Positions 63,301 to 64,000 of a stretch of DNA of 64,000 nucleotides are shown here, one piece after another. The translations under genes and the position numbers were made by a program. This stretch comes from Pandoraea norimbergensis (lineage in GTDB: Bacteria; Pseudomonadota; Gammaproteobacteria; Burkholderiales; Burkholderiaceae): NCBI RefSeq assembly GCF_001465545.3, contig NZ_CP013480.3, forward strand, positions 1,736,001-1,800,000. The letters are read 5' to 3'. Numbering within the stretch: the first letter of the stretch is position 1; every line of letters starts with the position of its first letter. The notes under the pieces are model-generated. The model made no database searches and was not told the DNA's origin. It was given only the letters and a program-made list of their open reading frames with translations.

Positions 63301-64000
63301 CTGCGGTGACCAGCGTCACCCCCAATACCGGCCCAACGACGGGGGGCACGCCCGTGACCATCACGGGCACGGGGTTCACCGGTGCCACGGCGCTTAAGTT
63401 CGGTACAGTCAACGGGTCCTCTGTCACCGTCCTCAGCGCAACGCAGATCACCGCGGTATCGCCGCCGGGTACCGCAGGCGTGACCAACATCACGGTGACG
63501 ACGCCGAATGGCACGAGCAGTACCACCCCTGCCAATCAGTTCACCTACACGTCGCCCGTTGCGGTCACCCTGGCGCCGACGACATTGCCGACGCCGGTGG
63601 CGGGGCAAGCCTACAGCCAGACGATGACGGCGTCGGGCGGCACCTTGCCGTACAGATTTACCGTGACGAACGGCACCTTGCCGGTGGGTTTGACGCTAAA
63701 TGTCACGACCGGTGCGCTCACAGGTACGCCGAGCGCCACGGGGACCAGCACGTTCACGATTTCGGTCACCGATGCCAGCACCGGACCGGGCACGCCGCTG
63801 ACCGCTTCGCAGAGCTATACCTTCAACATCACGGCGCAGGCTGCATCGGCACCGGCGATCGATGTGAAGGCGCTGTCCAACGCGCCGATCACGATTCACG
63901 CGACGGCGAACGCCGTAGGCGGCCCGTTCACCCGCGTGGCCATCGTCACACCGCCTGCCAGTGGCACGGCAGTCGTCAACGGTGAAGACATCGTCTACAC
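60309..64000 (+). CDS. Giant secreted IPT/TIG-repeat and Ig-like protein, 3' truncated
   Basis: The frame is open from the ATG at 60309 to the window end (about 1230 residues visible). A long signal region (WFYWLRALLTLLVLFTASSS then AWSQA) spans about residues 20-50. A unique domain of about 95 residues follows. Eleven IPT/TIG repeats of about 85 residues run from residue 144 to about 1083, each with a P.VTS..P..GP..GGT.VTI.G.GF pattern. A putative Ig (He_PIG) domain (LPTPVAGQAYSQTMTASGG and PVGLTLNVTTGALTGTPSA) comes next, and another Ig-like stretch starts before the truncation. It is a likely surface adhesin or matrix protein. Secretion route not visible. Three tail-collar genes lie divergently upstream. 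Confidence 0.9.
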   Translation, partial: MLPSLQFPLASVRRRSSNTPVAWFYWLRALLTLLVLFTASSSAWSQACVTWTATSAQLSGGSYRYTLPLNDACDPTAEGLYTSPGQIVGTALAADGSSLSVDLGTFPYDILVFTPKLGTTQTSWTFTLYRASDAPVTVAINFPVPTVTSLSPSGGPNSGGTAVTITGTGFTGATGVNFGATPGTGVVVLTDTTIVATSPAGTSPVDVTVTTSAGTSAINAPNDRFTYTPTVTGVSPTSGPAGGGVSATITGTGFTNATSVTFGTNAALPYIIVSDSTITVSNVPAGTGTVDVKVTNSAGTSATNASDRFTYLAAPVVTSVTPNAGAPGGGASVRIQGSGFSTGGVPSVKFGSTPAPSFTLDNDAQITVTSPAAAAGTIDVTVTNNNGTSATSAADQFTYAGVPTVTSLGTKEGPLAGGTTVTINGTGLKTTTAVAFGAVSVPFTAVSDTQITVTSPANASAGVVDIVVTTQGGTSATSSADQFTYMALPTVTSLAPTSGPAAGGTTVAISGSGFTSTATVSFGGTAATNVQFVSASQLTARSPAGTGTVDVRVSTTGGTSATSMNDQFTYRAAPAISGLSVTVGSPAGGTQTKITGTGFTGTTSVTFNGSPATTFNIDSDTQITVTSPAGSAGTVNVVVTTPNGTSAVGPSSQFTYAAPPTVLSLGPTTGSTAGGDSVTITGSNFYNGVTTVKLGGNTATITAISSTSITFTTPAGSPGLATLTVDTPGGTSTTGGAFTYVAVPVVTSLSPAYGSTSGSNPVTISGSGFTGATAVKFGATAAAFTVNSDSQISATAPAGTGVVDVRVTNPAGTSAIVTADNYTYAGLPTVSSTVPAYGPVAGGTTVTITGTNFISGVTVVMFGAQLSNSVTVNSSTSLTATVPAGTAGAANILVTTPLGSKTVVGGYTYYAAPAVTSISPTSGPASGGTSVTITGTGFNNVTGVSFGGTSGTNITVNGTTQITATAPAGSGVVDVRVSAAGGTSPVTAADQFTYLGAPAVTSVTPNTGPTTGGTPVTITGTGFTGATALKFGTVNGSSVTVLSATQITAVSPPGTAGVTNITVTTPNGTSSTTPANQFTYTSPVAVTLAPTTLPTPVAGQAYSQTMTASGGTLPYRFTVTNGTLPVGLTLNVTTGALTGTPSATGTSTFTISVTDASTGPGTPLTASQSYTFNITAQAASAPAIDVKALSNAPITIHATANAVGGPFTRVAIVTPPASGTAVVNGEDIVY
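60738..63555 (+). repeat. Eleven tandem IPT/TIG-coding repeats
   Basis: About 256 bases per unit, beginning near 60738 and ending before the Ig-like domain. The units are divergent in DNA, so they are old duplications rather than a recent expansion. Confidence 0.85.

Overview
This is a GC-rich chromosomal window from a betaproteobacterium. It most likely comes from Burkholderiaceae, possibly Pandoraea. The genus is an inference from the protein families (a BPSS1780-type membrane protein, a DUF2782 protein next to thrB, type-II homoserine kinase) and from gene orders such as xseB-ispA-dxs-folE2 and yqeY-dnaG-rpoD. No rRNA, CRISPR array, insertion sequence or integrase was seen. One tRNA (Ile2, CAU) is present.

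Layout. 1-5.6 kb: accessory catabolism, with a truncated hydantoinase-A subunit, an isochorismatase-fold hydrolase lacking the catalytic Cys, an FAD oxidoreductase and a PEP-mutase/isocitrate-lyase-type enzyme in ATGA-overlapping order, facing a CaiB/BaiF CoA-transferase. 5.8-16 kb: alaS; an MFS / class II aldolase / tautomerase / threonine aldolase run; a ClC transporter; NUDIX; TusA; galU. 16-31 kb: core genes valS, uvrD-type helicase, thrB, a YeeE-type sulfur transporter, a LOG-family enzyme, polA and a type-2 NADH dehydrogenase. 31-36 kb: dienelactone hydrolase, ZIP metal transporter, sseA, a DMT exporter and a Rieske oxygenase. 36-49 kb: isoprenoid and information-processing core (xseB, ispA, dxs, folE2, tsaD, a BaiN-type flavoprotein, yqeY, dnaG, rpoD, tRNA-Ile2).

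49-58 kb is accessory again. It has an AhpD-like/cupin pair divergent from a MocR regulator, then a Crp/Fnr regulator, RidA, 4-hydroxyphenylpyruvate dioxygenase and an apparently exported prephenate dehydratase. An orphan sulfonate-binding protein and a Tat-exported agmatine deiminase with its own LysR regulator follow. This block looks like aromatic keto-acid and amine metabolism with several steps placed outside the cytoplasm.

58-64 kb is the most unusual part. Three tandem tail-collar (microcystin-dependent-protein-like) genes are separated by an AT-rich, hairpin-dense 665-base region from the start of a giant secreted protein. That protein has a signal peptide and eleven IPT/TIG repeats, then an Ig-like domain, and runs off the window end. 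No other phage genes are present, so this looks like a surface or secreted system rather than a prophage.

Rho-independent terminators separate most units, and many lie between convergent genes. Several non-coding signals are not explained by the genes: paired palindromes in a convergent gap, an inverted repeat around the ispA stop codon, a possible switch-like RNA upstream of yqeY, helically phased T-tracts after polA, and short tandem repeats.
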